64,000 nucleotides of DNA from Streptomonospora alba (GTDB lineage Bacteria > Actinomycetota > Actinomycetes > Streptosporangiales > Streptosporangiaceae): NCBI RefSeq assembly GCF_000826685.1, contig NZ_JROO01000016.1, positions 48,865-112,864 of the forward strand, written 5' to 3'. Below the pieces are notes generated by a model. That model was not told where the DNA came from. It searched no databases and was given only the letters and a program-made list of their open reading frames with translations. This document shows, in pieces, positions 18,111-26,796 of the stretch. Numbering within the stretch: position 1 is the stretch's first letter; every line of letters starts with the position of its first letter. Position numbers and translations under genes: made by a program.

Positions 18111-18157
18111 CGGATCGGCTCCCGCCCGGTGGCCCGGATCGGGCGGGAGTCGATCCG
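18111..18157 (-). terminator. Terminator of the murQ-PTS operon
   Basis: An 18-bp stem (18111-18128 with 18140-18157, one G-T pair, 11-base loop) lies 9 bases beyond the PTS gene stop. The stretch 17955-18110 between the two convergent terminators holds no gene that I can support. Confidence 0.75.
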
Positions 18158-18166
18158 TGTACCTCC

Positions 18167-19729
18167 TCAGGCGGTGCGGGCCTGCGCCGGATCGCCCTCG
18201 GGGCCGGGTGCGGCGGCGGGGGCGTCCTCGGAGGAGTCGTCCGGCGCCATGCTCTCGGCCGCGTTGAGTTCGGCCGCGGCGTCGCGGCTCAGGCCGAAGA
18301 AGTAGGTCAGCAGGAAACCGGCGACGTAGCCGACCACCAGCCCGAGGCCGTAGACCGCGACTGCGGCGCCGATGCCCTGGCTGCCTTGAACCAGAGGGAA
18401 CAGCGCCCAGCCCGAGGGGCCGATCGCCGTCGAGCCCGCGCTGACCCCCAGTTGGTTGGCCAGTCCGAGGAATCCGCCGCCGACCGCGCCGCCGGCGCAG
18501 GCGGTCAGGAAGGGGCGGCCCAGCGGCAGCGTCACTCCGTAGATCAGCGGCTCCCCCACCCCGAGCAGGCCGGCGGGCAGTGCCGAGCGGATGGTGGTGC
18601 GGATCCCCTCGTTGTGCTTGAGGCGCAGATACAGCGCGAGCGCCGCGCCCACCTGCCCCGCGCCGGCCATAGCCAGCACCGGAAGCAGCACGGTGAACCC
18701 GTCGACGCCGATCAGGGTGGTGTGGATCGGGATGAGGGCCTGGTGCAGCCCCAGCATCACCAGGGGCAGGAACAGCCCGCCCAGGATCAGTCCGGCCGGC
18801 GCCCCCGCGTAGCCCAGCAGCCAGTTCGCCGCCACGCCGATGGCCGCGGAGACCTCTCCTGCCACGAACATCAGCCCGTATACCGTGACCAGGCCCGAGA
18901 CCAGGACCGCGACGGTGGGCGTGACGAGGATGTCCAGGGTGTCGGGCACCCACCGCCGGGTCCAGCGCTCGACGTAGGCGCACAGCACCGCCGCGCCCAG
19001 GGCGCCCAGCACGCCGCCCTGCCCGGGTTCGAGTTCGACTCCGAACGCCTGGACGTCGGCCACTCCGGCGAAGGGGATGATGGCGGCGACCGCGCCGCCC
19101 AGCACCGGGGTGCCGCCGAACTCCTTGGCGGCGTTCATGCCCACGAACACCATGATCAGGGACATGAAGCCCTTGGCGATCGCGTCCAGGGCGGGCAGCA
19201 CCGGGCCCAGCCAGCCGAGGTTGGCGAACACGCCGGTGACGCCGGCCAGGATGCCGCAGGCGATCAGCGCGGGGATCAGCGGCACGAAGATGTTGGCGAT
19301 GCGCCGCAGCATCAGCTTGAACGGGGTGGCGTTGCGCCGCTTGTTCGCCGCCCGGATCGCCTCGCCCTTGGCGGCCAGCGCTTCGGCGTCGCCGCCGGCG
19401 CCACCGGCGCCACCGGCGGGCGCCGCGCCCTCGGCCGCTCCGCCCGCGGCACCCGCGCCGCGCTCGGACTCCACGGCCCGGGCGAACTCCTCGGCGACCT
19501 TGGCGACCGCGGCGGGCCCCAGCACGATCTGGAAGGTGTCGTCCTCGACCACGCCGAGCACCTTCGGGTGGTCGCGGATCTCCTGCTCGTGGACGAGGGC
19601 GCGGTCGGCGACGCCGATCCGCAGCCGGCTGATGCAGTTGGTGACGGAGGTGACGTTGCGCTCGCCGCCGACGAGCGCGAGGAGGTCGTGCGCCGTGGCC
19701 GCGTGGCCGGTGGCGCTCGGATCGCTCAT
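18167..19729 (-). CDS. murP: PTS EIIBC component, probably N-acetylmuramic acid specific
   Basis: The 520-residue membrane protein begins with an EIIB domain (residues 10-90) whose phosphocysteine lies in VTNCISRLRI, the glucose/sucrose family signature. A Gly/Ala linker (95-125) leads to an EIIC domain of about ten membrane spans (from FKLMLRRIANIFVPLIPALIACGIL) with GVGEPLIYGVTLPL, the EIIC substrate loop. There is no EIIA domain, so phosphate must come from an EIIA-Glc protein encoded elsewhere, as for E. coli MurP. It starts 36 bases after murQ in the same operon, which is the basis for assigning MurNAc; a beta-glucoside-type sugar remains possible. Confidence 0.85.
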   Translation of the reverse strand: MSDPSATGHAATAHDLLALVGGERNVTSVTNCISRLRIGVADRALVHEQEIRDHPKVLGVVEDDTFQIVLGPAAVAKVAEEFARAVESERGAGAAGGAAEGAAPAGGAGGAGGDAEALAAKGEAIRAANKRRNATPFKLMLRRIANIFVPLIPALIACGILAGVTGVFANLGWLGPVLPALDAIAKGFMSLIMVFVGMNAAKEFGGTPVLGGAVAAIIPFAGVADVQAFGVELEPGQGGVLGALGAAVLCAYVERWTRRWVPDTLDILVTPTVAVLVSGLVTVYGLMFVAGEVSAAIGVAANWLLGYAGAPAGLILGGLFLPLVMLGLHQALIPIHTTLIGVDGFTVLLPVLAMAGAGQVGAALALYLRLKHNEGIRTTIRSALPAGLLGVGEPLIYGVTLPLGRPFLTACAGGAVGGGFLGLANQLGVSAGSTAIGPSGWALFPLVQGSQGIGAAVAVYGLGLVVGYVAGFLLTYFFGLSRDAAAELNAAESMAPDDSSEDAPAAAPGPEGDPAQARTA

Positions 19730-19765
19730 TGCCAGCTTCCTTCCGAGCTCGGGGGGTCGGGGGGA

Positions 19766-20725
19766 TCAGTCCCCGCGGGCAGCCGATTCGACCGCGTCGC
19801 GGAGTCGGCCGCCGCAGGCGTCGAGGAGGCGGCCGGCTTCCTCGGCGCCGACGCGGCCGAGGATGGTGAGGATCGCCGTCTTGACGTCGCCGGCGCCGGC
19901 GGACAGGGCCCGGTCCACCTCGTCGTCGCCGGCGCCGGTGGCCATCTCGACGATCCGGTGGGCACGCGCGCGCAGTTTCTCGTTGCTGCTGCGCAGGTCG
20001 ACCATGAGGTTTCCGTAGGTCTTGCCCAGGCGGATCATGGTGACCGTGGACAGCGTGTTCAGGACGAGCTTCTGGGCGGTTCCGGCCTTGAGCCGGGTGG
20101 AGCCGGTGATCAACTCGGGGCCGGTGTCGACCTCGATGGCGTGGTCGGCGGCGCTGCCCAGGGGTGAACCCGGGTTGGAGGAGACGCCGACGGTCAGGGC
20201 GCCGCGTTCGGCGGCATGGCGCACCGCGGCGACGGAGTAGGGGGTCCGCCCGGAGGCGGAGACGCCCACCACGGTGTCCTCGGGGCACAGTCCCAGGTCG
20301 TCCAGGTCGGCCGCAGCGGCGCGGGTGTCGTCCTCGGCGCTCTCCACCGCGCCGCGGATCGCGCCGGGGCCGCCGGCGATCAGTCCGATCACCTGTTGCG
20401 GATCGGTGTTGAAGGTGGGCGGGCACTCCGAGGCGTCCAGCACGCCCAGCCGGCCCGCGGTACCGGCGCCGACGTAGATGAGCCGTCCGCCGCGGGCCAT
20501 GCGTGCGGCGATGGCGTCGACGGCCGCGGCGATGGTCGCCGCCGCGGCACCGACCGCGGGGGCCACGGTCCGGTCCTCGGCGTTCATGGTGAGCACGATG
20601 GCCTCCGTGCCCATCCCGTCGATCGCGCTCAGGTCGTCGCGCCGGGACTCGGTCGCCAAACCGGCGAGGTCGGTGCGGAGGTCGTCGACGGAGTCGCCGG
20701 CCCTGCCGGTGTCGGTGGTGGCCAT
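19766..20725 (-). CDS. murQ: N-acetylmuramic acid 6-phosphate etherase
   Basis: This 319-residue SIS-fold enzyme splits MurNAc-6-phosphate into GlcNAc-6-phosphate and D-lactate. The family signature GAGTAGRLGVLDASECPPTF is at about residues 72-91 with the catalytic Glu in ASECPPTF, followed by GVSASGRTPY and TGSTRLKAGTAQKLVLN. ATG at 20725 is chosen because GGAAGGGA precedes it; the longer frame starting at 20791 would run across the palindromic operators. It is the first gene of a two-gene operon with the PTS transporter, a layout for peptidoglycan-sugar recovery. Two GAAANTTTC operators lie upstream, but no RpiR/MurR regulator gene is in the window. Confidence 0.93.
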   Translation of the reverse strand: MATTDTGRAGDSVDDLRTDLAGLATESRRDDLSAIDGMGTEAIVLTMNAEDRTVAPAVGAAAATIAAAVDAIAARMARGGRLIYVGAGTAGRLGVLDASECPPTFNTDPQQVIGLIAGGPGAIRGAVESAEDDTRAAAADLDDLGLCPEDTVVGVSASGRTPYSVAAVRHAAERGALTVGVSSNPGSPLGSAADHAIEVDTGPELITGSTRLKAGTAQKLVLNTLSTVTMIRLGKTYGNLMVDLRSSNEKLRARAHRIVEMATGAGDDEVDRALSAGAGDVKTAILTILGRVGAEEAGRLLDACGGRLRDAVESAARGD

Positions 20726-20777
20726 GAGGAGGAGTGATCCCTTCCGACGCGTGCGCCCCTGAGGGCTGTCCGTGACA

Positions 20778-20823
20778 TGGAAAATTTCCACCTGATGTGG
20801 CGAATGTCAAGTAGGAAACTTTC
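20778..20823 (-). promoter_or_regulatory. Two RpiR/MurR-type operators upstream of murQ
   Basis: TGGAAAATTTCCA at 20778-20790 is a perfect 13-base palindrome and GAAACTTTC at 20815-20823 a perfect 9-base one; their centres are 35 bases apart. The GAAANTTTC shape is typical of sugar-phosphate-sensing RpiR-family sites. They are AT-rich islands in a very GC-rich background and sit where the murQ promoter should be. Confidence 0.65.
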
Positions 20824-21250
20824 AACCACTGCGCACAGAGGCGCGGAAAGCACCGGCCCCGAGGCGGCGGAGTGCAGACGGAGGCGGCGGACCCGCGTCG
20901 GGCCGCTGTCGCTCCAAGGAGACTCGCGGACCGGGACCCGGGCATCGAGCGGCGGCGCGCGCCGCCGCCGCACAGGCCGTCATCGCCTACGGCGGCTTCG
21001 ATGAGGCCGCCGACGCGGTCGGCGACGGCCGGTCAGGGCTGTACTCGTCGATGTGGAACGCCGCGCAGCCGGTTCGAACGGTGCGGCTGCGCGCGGGCGC
21101 GGGCACGGCCTGGGCGGACCACGACAACGCGGTGGCCCGGGCCGACGCGAGCGCTCGGTCCGGGCCGGACCTGCGGCCGGGACGACGGGCGCGCTGAGCG
21201 CGGGCCGCGTCGGGGCGGCTCCGCGGCCCGCCCGCGGGCGGGTCCGCGCC
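20824..21250. other. Intergenic stretch with 20-base palindrome and possible gene remnant
   Basis: A perfect 20-base palindrome (20949-20968, built of GCGGCGGCGC and its complement) is followed on the plus strand by an open frame with protein-like composition (AVIAYGGFDEAADAV, GLYSSMWNAAQPVRTVRL) that ends at TGA 21195-21197. It has no convincing start or ribosome site. I cannot name the source; it may be the tail of a decayed gene or chance. Confidence 0.3.
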
Positions 21251-22246
21251 TCAGGCCGAGTCGCGCACGATCAGCTCGGTAGGCAGGACCACGCGGTCGC
21301 TCGCGCGCTCGGCGGGCGGGGTCAGGACCAGCCTCACCATGGCTGTGGCCTGCTCGACGACCGGGTGGCGGATCGTGGTCAGCGGCGGGTCGGTGAAGTC
21401 CGCGGCCTCGATGTCGTCGAACCCGACCACCGCCACGTCGTCGGGGACGCGGCGGCCGGCCTTGCGCAGGGCCTGCAGCGCGCCGACGGCCATCAGGTCG
21501 TTGGCCGCGAACACGGCGTCGAGGCCGGGGTCGTCTTCGAGCAGGTGGCGCATGGCCGTCGCGCCCGATGCGCGGGTGAAGTCGCCCACCGCCACGATCG
21601 ATCGGCGGTCCGATGCGCGCAGGGCGTCGCGGTAGCCGGTGAGGCGGTCCTGCGCGGCCGTCATGTCCTGCGGCCCGGCGATGGCGGCGATGCGGCGGCG
21701 ACCGCTGTCGAGCAGGTGGCGCACGGCCTGCTCGGCACCGCCCACGTTGTCGTTGTCGACGTGGGGCAGCTCGACCGCAGGGCGGCCGTAGGAGACGGCG
21801 GGCACGTCCATGCGCGCGACGGCGCCCGGAAGCGGGTCGGCGCCGTGCATGGACAGCAGCATGACGCCGTCCACGTGCCCGCTGGAGACGTAGTCCTCAA
21901 CCCGCGCCTGCGCCTGGGGCGAACTGGCCAGCATCAGCACGGCCTGCTTGCCCGCCAGTTCCAGCTCGCTGCTCACCGTGCGCACGACCAGGGAGAACAG
22001 CGGATCGTCGGAGAATACGCGGGTGGGCGGTTCGGAGACGACCAGCGCGATCGAGTCGGTCTGGCGGGTCACCAGGCTGCGTGCCGCCGAGTTGGGCACG
22101 TAGCCGAGCTCGGCGACGGCGCGCAGGACGGCGTCGCGGATCTCGGGGTCGACGGTGCTCTGCCCGTTGACCACACGCGACACCGTGGCGCGGGACACCC
22201 GCGCCCGAGCGGCGACCGCCTCCAAGGTGGGACGTCTGCTGCCCAA
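21251..22246 (-). CDS. LacI-family repressor of the GH16 gene
   Basis: The 331-residue protein begins with the LacI helix-turn-helix and hinge (TLEAVAARARVSRATVSRVVNG, then AVAELGYVPNSAARSL) and has a periplasmic-binding-protein-like effector domain (from about residue 60, ending GFDDIEAADFTDPPLTTIRHP). TTG at 22246 is taken as start because GGGGAGGA lies just upstream and the HTH begins about 7 residues in; the longer frame to 22453 would add 69 Arg-rich residues not seen in the family. It is divergent from a secreted GH16 glucanase and two GAGCGCTC-type palindromes lie between them, so it probably represses both genes until a beta-glucan oligosaccharide appears. Confidence 0.9.
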   Translation of the reverse strand: MGSRRPTLEAVAARARVSRATVSRVVNGQSTVDPEIRDAVLRAVAELGYVPNSAARSLVTRQTDSIALVVSEPPTRVFSDDPLFSLVVRTVSSELELAGKQAVLMLASSPQAQARVEDYVSSGHVDGVMLLSMHGADPLPGAVARMDVPAVSYGRPAVELPHVDNDNVGGAEQAVRHLLDSGRRRIAAIAGPQDMTAAQDRLTGYRDALRASDRRSIVAVGDFTRASGATAMRHLLEDDPGLDAVFAANDLMAVGALQALRKAGRRVPDDVAVVGFDDIEAADFTDPPLTTIRHPVVEQATAMVRLVLTPPAERASDRVVLPTELIVRDSA

Positions 22247-22279
22247 TGATCCTCCCCAGCCGCACCTCCGGCCGACGCG

Positions 22280-22291
22280 GAGAGCGCTCCC
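22280..22291 (-). promoter_or_regulatory. Probable LacI operator near the lacI start
   Basis: GGAGAGCGCTCC contains the 8-base palindrome GAGCGCTC (22282-22289), the same core as the larger palindrome at 22557. It lies 34 bases upstream of the TTG start, suitable for autorepression. Confidence 0.5.
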
Positions 22292-22556
22292 ATACTGGGG
22301 CCGCCCCGCCCCGGTGGCACCGTTACGCAACCGTAGCGGTTCGATCCGCCCCCGCTCCCCGCGAACGCGGCGCGGACCGCGGCCGGAAGCGGACGCGCCC
22401 GCGTCGGCGAACCGCGCGCTCCGCGATTTCGCCGCGCGCTCCCATCTTCCCATCCTTCCAGTTCCGCGGGCTCCGCCGGAAGGAACGGTACGGGCAGAGC
22501 CGATCCGGCGGCTTTGCCGGTCTTGCCTGACGCTGTGGCGTGTGTCATGTTCGGTG

Positions 22557-22578
22557 CGTGAGAGAGCGCTCTCTCACG
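22557..22578 (+). promoter_or_regulatory. 22-base perfect palindrome, LacI operator for GH16 gene
   Basis: The sequence is a perfect dyad centred between 22567 and 22568 with core GAGAGAGCGCTCTCTC. It lies 128 bases upstream of the GH16 start. The GAGCGCTC centre is the classic LacI-family core in actinobacterial glycoside hydrolase genes. The rest of 22247-22705 appears to be promoter and leader sequence with no further gene. Confidence 0.75.
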
Positions 22579-22705
22579 AAGACGACCTCCACAAGATCCG
22601 CCCCACGCACGGGTCCGCCGACGCATCCGGGGGCGGAACGCACAGTGATCACAGTGCTCGATGCAGCACATCCCCCACCTGCGAGACGCATGGAAAGAGG
22701 TCAGA

Positions 22706-24118
22706 ATGGAGAGCCATCAGCCCTCCAGGAACCGAAGGCCGCGCAGGCTGTTCGCCGCCCTGGCCGCGTTCATCCTCCCCCTCACCATGGTGACCACGGC
22801 GAGTGCGCCCGCCCAGGCCGACCTGCCCCCGCCCCCGGACGGCTGGAACCTGGTGTGGGGCGACGACTTCGAGGGCCAGGCCGGCGCCCTGCCCGACTCC
22901 GACAAATGGATCGTCGACACCGGAACCTCCTACCCCGGCGGACCGGCGAACTGGGGCACCGGCGAGGTGCAGACCTACACCGACTCCCCCGAGAACATCG
23001 GCCTGGACGGGCAGGGCAACCTGCGCATCACCCCCAGGCGCGACGCGTCCGGGCAGTGGACCTCGGCGCGGATCGAGACCCAGCGGGCCGACTTCAAACC
23101 CGCCGACGGAGAGACCCTGCGCATCGAGAGCCGCCTCCAGGTCCCCGACATCACCGGTGAAGAGGCACTGGGCTACTGGCCGGCGTTCTGGGCGCTTGGT
23201 TCCCCTTACCGCGGCGAGTACTGGAACTGGCCCTCTGTGGGCGAGTTCGACATCATGGAGAACGTCAACGGGATCGACTCGGTGTGGGGCGTGCTCCACT
23301 GCGGGGTCGATCCGGGCGGGCCGTGCAACGAGACCGAGGGCCTCAGCGACAGCCGGGCCTGCCCCGACTCGACCTGCCAGTCCGGTTTCCACAACTACAG
23401 CTTCGAGTGGGACCGCAGCGGCTCCTCCAGCCAGCTGCGCTGGTACGTCGACGGTCAGCAGTACCACAGCGTCGACGAGGGCCAGATCGGTGCCTCGGCG
23501 TGGAGCGACATGACCGACCACGCCGGCTACTTCCTCCTGCTCAACGTCGCCATGGGCGGCGCCTTCCCCGACGGGGTGCAGGGCGGCGCCACACCCACCG
23601 ACGCCACGCGGCCCGGCGAGCCGATGACGGTCGACTACGTGGCCGTGTGGGAGAGCGGCTCCGGCGGCGACGACGGCGGCGGCGACGACGGCGGCGGCGG
23701 CGGCGTGGACGCCCGCTCCACCATCCAGGCCGAGGACTACCAGGGGCAGTCGGGCACCGTGCTGGAGACGACATCGGACTCCGGCGGCGGGCACAACGTC
23801 GCGCAGATCGGCGACGGCGACCGGCTGCGGTTCGACGGCGTCGACTTCGGCGCCACCGCGGCACAGCAGTTCAAGGCCCGCGTCGCCTCCGGCGCACCCG
23901 AGGGGGTCAGCGGCCTGGTCGAGGTCCGGCTGGACAGCCCCACGGCCGAGCCGGTCGCCAGCTTCGCGGTGGCCGGCACCGGAGGGTGGCAGAGCTGGCA
24001 GACCGTGCCGATGAACATGAGCCCGGTGACCGGGACGCACACCGTCTACCTGACCTTCACCAGCGGCCAGCCGGCCGATTTCGTCAATCTGAACTGGTTC
24101 ACGTTCTCCACCACATGA
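22706..24118 (+). CDS. Secreted GH16 beta-glucanase with C-terminal CBM6-like module
   Basis: The 470-residue enzyme has a twin-Arg-like basic N-terminus (RNRRPRR) and a signal peptide ending near ASAPAQA (residue 38). The GH16 domain (about 45-315) carries GEFDIMEN with nucleophile Glu180, Asp182 and acid/base Glu185, and GYWPAFWALG. A Gly/Asp linker (about 318-332) leads to a CBM6-like module (335-470) beginning IQAEDYQGQSG and ending FVNLNWFTFS. It likely cuts beta-1,3 (laminarin-type) or mixed-linkage glucans outside the cell. ATG at 22706 follows GGAAAGAGG; an earlier ATG at 22661 would spoil the signal peptide. The divergent LacI protein is the likely regulator. Confidence 0.92.
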   Translation: MESHQPSRNRRPRRLFAALAAFILPLTMVTTASAPAQADLPPPPDGWNLVWGDDFEGQAGALPDSDKWIVDTGTSYPGGPANWGTGEVQTYTDSPENIGLDGQGNLRITPRRDASGQWTSARIETQRADFKPADGETLRIESRLQVPDITGEEALGYWPAFWALGSPYRGEYWNWPSVGEFDIMENVNGIDSVWGVLHCGVDPGGPCNETEGLSDSRACPDSTCQSGFHNYSFEWDRSGSSSQLRWYVDGQQYHSVDEGQIGASAWSDMTDHAGYFLLLNVAMGGAFPDGVQGGATPTDATRPGEPMTVDYVAVWESGSGGDDGGGDDGGGGGVDARSTIQAEDYQGQSGTVLETTSDSGGGHNVAQIGDGDRLRFDGVDFGATAAQQFKARVASGAPEGVSGLVEVRLDSPTAEPVASFAVAGTGGWQSWQTVPMNMSPVTGTHTVYLTFTSGQPADFVNLNWFTFSTT

Positions 24119-24126
24119 CCCCGCTC

Positions 24127-24163
24127 GCCGGCGCACCGTCCGAACACCGGGCGGTGCGCCGGC
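24127..24163. terminator. Hairpin terminator with T-run
   Basis: A 12-bp perfect stem (24127-24138 with 24152-24163) extended by three more pairs is followed by CCTTTT on the plus strand. It lies just after the GH16 stop, between convergent genes. Confidence 0.75.
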
Positions 24164-24199
24164 CCTTTTCGCTGCGCGGGCGCTGCTCCGCAGTCCGCG

Positions 24200-25660
24200 T
24201 CAGGCGGGCGCGTCCGAGGCCCACAGCGAGCGAGCGCTGTCCAGGTGCGCCCGGTATCGGGCGTAGCCCTCCGCGTAGCGGGCGCTCGTCTCGGGGCGCG
24301 GCGGTATCCGCTCGCCCTGGGCGAGCCACCGCGCTTCGTCGGGCGCCTCGCCCAGGGCGCGCCAGGCCGCGGCCGTAGCACCGCGCACCCCGATCGCGTC
24401 GTCGGAGGGCAGAATCACCGGCCGCCCCAGCACGTCGGCGAAGACCTGCATCCACGCCCGGGACCGGCTCCCTCCGCCGCAGACGGCGAGGTTTCCGCTC
24501 AGTCCGGCCGCCTCCAGGCAGTGCCGGGCCGCATAGGCGATGCTCTCGCAGACCGCGCGGACGACGTCGGCGCGCTCGGTGCCCAGGTTGACGCCGGTGA
24601 GCTGGCCGCGGGCCCACGGGTCCACGAACGGCGCCCGCTCGCCCGACTCCGCCAGGAACGGCAGGGCCGACACTCCGCGGGCGCCCGGCGGGCTCGCTTC
24701 GAGCAGCGGCTCCACATCGTCGATCCCCAGCCCGAGGAGGTCCAGCAACCAGTCCAGGCCCGCCGTGCCGACCATGGCCGGCATCGCGCGCGAGAACCGG
24801 TCCGGCCGGTCGGTGCACAGCCACATGCCCGCGGGTTCGCCGTCCGGCTCCACGCTCACCCGGTCGGCGACCACCTGGCAGGCCAGGGTGGTGCCCACGG
24901 TGAGCAGCCCGTCGCCCACCTCGCTGAGGCCGCTGCCCAGCAAGCAGGCGGGCAGATCGAACGGGCCGCCGGTGACGGGGGTGCCTTCAGGCAGCTCCAG
25001 CAGCCCGGCGCCACGCCCGTCCAGCGCGAACAGGCGGTGGGGCTCGGCGGGTTCGGTCAGCAGCCCGCGCCGGTGCGAGACACCGCATTGGGCCAGCGCA
25101 TCGGAGTTGTAGGTGCGGGTGCCCACGTCCAGGAAGGGCAGTGACGCGTCGGAGGCGTCGACGGTGATCTCGCCGGTCAGCTGCTGCACGATCGCGTCGA
25201 CGCAGTAGCCGGCAACGGCGGAGCGTCCGAGCGTTTCGGGCTCCTCGCGGTCCAGCGCCGCCAGGAGCGGTCCGTGCGCGCCGGGGAACATACCCTGTCC
25301 GGTCAGCCCGTGCACCCTGGCCATGGTGCCGTCGTCGTACCACTGCCGCACCAGCGGGCCGGCGCGGCCGTCCAGCCAGGAGACGGCCCGCCGGGTGGGG
25401 CGGCCGTCGGCGTCGCGCAGCCACAGTCCGTCGCCCTGACCGGTCAGGGCGACGGCGGTGACCGGTTCCGACTGCGTGGCGGCGACCTTGCGCACCACCG
25501 AGGAGACGGTCGCCAGCACCTCGTCGAGGTCCTGCTCGACCCGCGCGCCGCCGGTGCGGTGCAGCGTGGTCGGTTCGTCGGCCTCGGCCGCCGCCCGGCC
25601 GTCGCGGTCGAAGACGGCGGCTTTGGTCACCGTCGTGCCCACGTCGACGCCGATGATCAT
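24200..25660 (-). CDS. FGGY-family carbohydrate kinase
   Basis: The 486-residue ATP-dependent sugar kinase opens MIIGVDVGTTVTKAAVFD (phosphate-binding loop), has the catalytic-base segment GGPFDLPACLLGSG near residue 240, and the C-terminal adenosine-binding AVCGGGSRSRAWMQVFADVLGRP near 400. It resembles the erythritol/xylulose/L-ribulose kinase part of the family, but the substrate cannot be read off. Its ATG overlaps the TGA of the upstream hydroxyacid dehydrogenase as ATGA. It is the last gene of a leftward unit with RpiB-like and DhaKL-like enzymes. That makes a tetritol or pentitol the most likely substrate class. Confidence 0.88.
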   Translation of the reverse strand: MIIGVDVGTTVTKAAVFDRDGRAAAEADEPTTLHRTGGARVEQDLDEVLATVSSVVRKVAATQSEPVTAVALTGQGDGLWLRDADGRPTRRAVSWLDGRAGPLVRQWYDDGTMARVHGLTGQGMFPGAHGPLLAALDREEPETLGRSAVAGYCVDAIVQQLTGEITVDASDASLPFLDVGTRTYNSDALAQCGVSHRRGLLTEPAEPHRLFALDGRGAGLLELPEGTPVTGGPFDLPACLLGSGLSEVGDGLLTVGTTLACQVVADRVSVEPDGEPAGMWLCTDRPDRFSRAMPAMVGTAGLDWLLDLLGLGIDDVEPLLEASPPGARGVSALPFLAESGERAPFVDPWARGQLTGVNLGTERADVVRAVCESIAYAARHCLEAAGLSGNLAVCGGGSRSRAWMQVFADVLGRPVILPSDDAIGVRGATAAAWRALGEAPDEARWLAQGERIPPRPETSARYAEGYARYRAHLDSARSLWASDAPA

Positions 25661-26709
25661 GCGTGCACCTCCCGGACCTCGGGATTGGCAAGGTGGCGGG
25701 GCGGTTCTCCGCGCAGGTAGCGCCCGACCTCGCCGGCTACGATACGCGCGGCGCGCTCGGCGGTCTGGCGGGTGGCGCCGGCCAGGTGCGGCGTGGTCAC
25801 GACGTTGTCCAGCCCGCGCAGCGGCCAGTCGGCCGGCGGCGGTTCGACGTCGTAGACGTCCAGGGCCAGCGCGCCGAGGCGGCCGCTGCGCAGCGCCTCG
25901 GGCAGCGGGGCGTGGTCGAGCAGGCCGCCGCGCGCCGTGTTGACCAGCACCGCGCCGCGCGGCATGAGGGCGATCCGCTCGCCGTCGATCATGTTGCGGG
26001 TCTCCTCGGTCAGCCGCGCGTGCAGGCTGACCACGGTGCACGAGGACAGCAGCTCCTCCAGCCCGACCAGCCGCACTCCGTCCTCGGCGGCGGTGCTCTG
26101 GTCGGTGTAGGGGTCGCTGACCAGGACCCGGGCCTCGAAGGCGCGCAGGATGCGGGCCACGATCCGCCCGATGGCGCCGTAACCCACCAGGCCCACCGTG
26201 GTCCCCCGCAGCTCGACGCCCGCCTGCTCGTAGGCGTAGAAGTCGCCCCGCCAGCGGCCCTCGCGCAGTTCGGCGTCGGCGGCGGGCACCCGCCGCAGCG
26301 CCGCGAGGATCATCGCGATGGCGTACTCGGCGGCGGCGGTGGCGTTGCGGCCGGGCGCATAGGTCACGGCGACGCCGGCGCGGGTGGCAGCCGTCAGATC
26401 GACGTTGACCGGCCCGCCCCGGCACACCGACACCAGGCGCAGGTCGGGGCAGGCGTCGATGACCCGCGAGGTCACCGGGGCCATCTGGGTCATGCAGACC
26501 TCGGCGCCGCGCAGGGCCTCGACCACCTGCTCCTCGGTTCCGCTCGCCTCCTCGACCCCGCCGACGGGGCCGAACGGCTCGACGGGCCAGGGCAGTTTCA
26601 GCCGGGAGGCCTGCGGGGGCGCCGGCGGGCCGTCGCCGACCTCCTCTTCCACGGCGGCCACCAGCAGGTCCGGGCTGACGAAGTGGTCGCCCGCCGCCAG
26701 TACTCGCAT
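25657..26709 (-). CDS. D-isomer-specific 2-hydroxyacid dehydrogenase
   Basis: The 350-residue enzyme has the NAD-binding GLVGYGAIGRIVARIL fold near residue 175-190 and the catalytic triad of the family: Arg in VNTARGG, Glu in YDVEPP and His in TPHLAG. It oxidises a D-2-hydroxyacid or, in the reverse direction, reduces a 2-oxoacid. Among phosphoglycerate dehydrogenase-like proteins it lacks the C-terminal ACT domain. ATG at 26709 has AAAGGAG. It overlaps the kinase gene by 4 bases and follows rpiB-like by 87 bases. A 4-phosphoerythronate-type step would fit a four-carbon pathway, but that is inference. Confidence 0.85.
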   Translation of the reverse strand: MRVLAAGDHFVSPDLLVAAVEEEVGDGPPAPPQASRLKLPWPVEPFGPVGGVEEASGTEEQVVEALRGAEVCMTQMAPVTSRVIDACPDLRLVSVCRGGPVNVDLTAATRAGVAVTYAPGRNATAAAEYAIAMILAALRRVPAADAELREGRWRGDFYAYEQAGVELRGTTVGLVGYGAIGRIVARILRAFEARVLVSDPYTDQSTAAEDGVRLVGLEELLSSCTVVSLHARLTEETRNMIDGERIALMPRGAVLVNTARGGLLDHAPLPEALRSGRLGALALDVYDVEPPPADWPLRGLDNVVTTPHLAGATRQTAERAARIVAGEVGRYLRGEPPRHLANPEVREVHA

Positions 26710-26796
26710 GTCGGCTCCTTTTCACGTTCGGTCGGTCCGAACCCCGTCGGGGCCGGAGGTCGGCGGGTTTCGCCCGGTGCGGCCGCCCGCCGCGGC

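Noticed and set aside
17826..20945. 1039-residue minus-strand frame over murQ and PTS genes
   Set aside because: It is an Arg/Gly-rich third-position shadow of the murQ and PTS genes, with no family motif.
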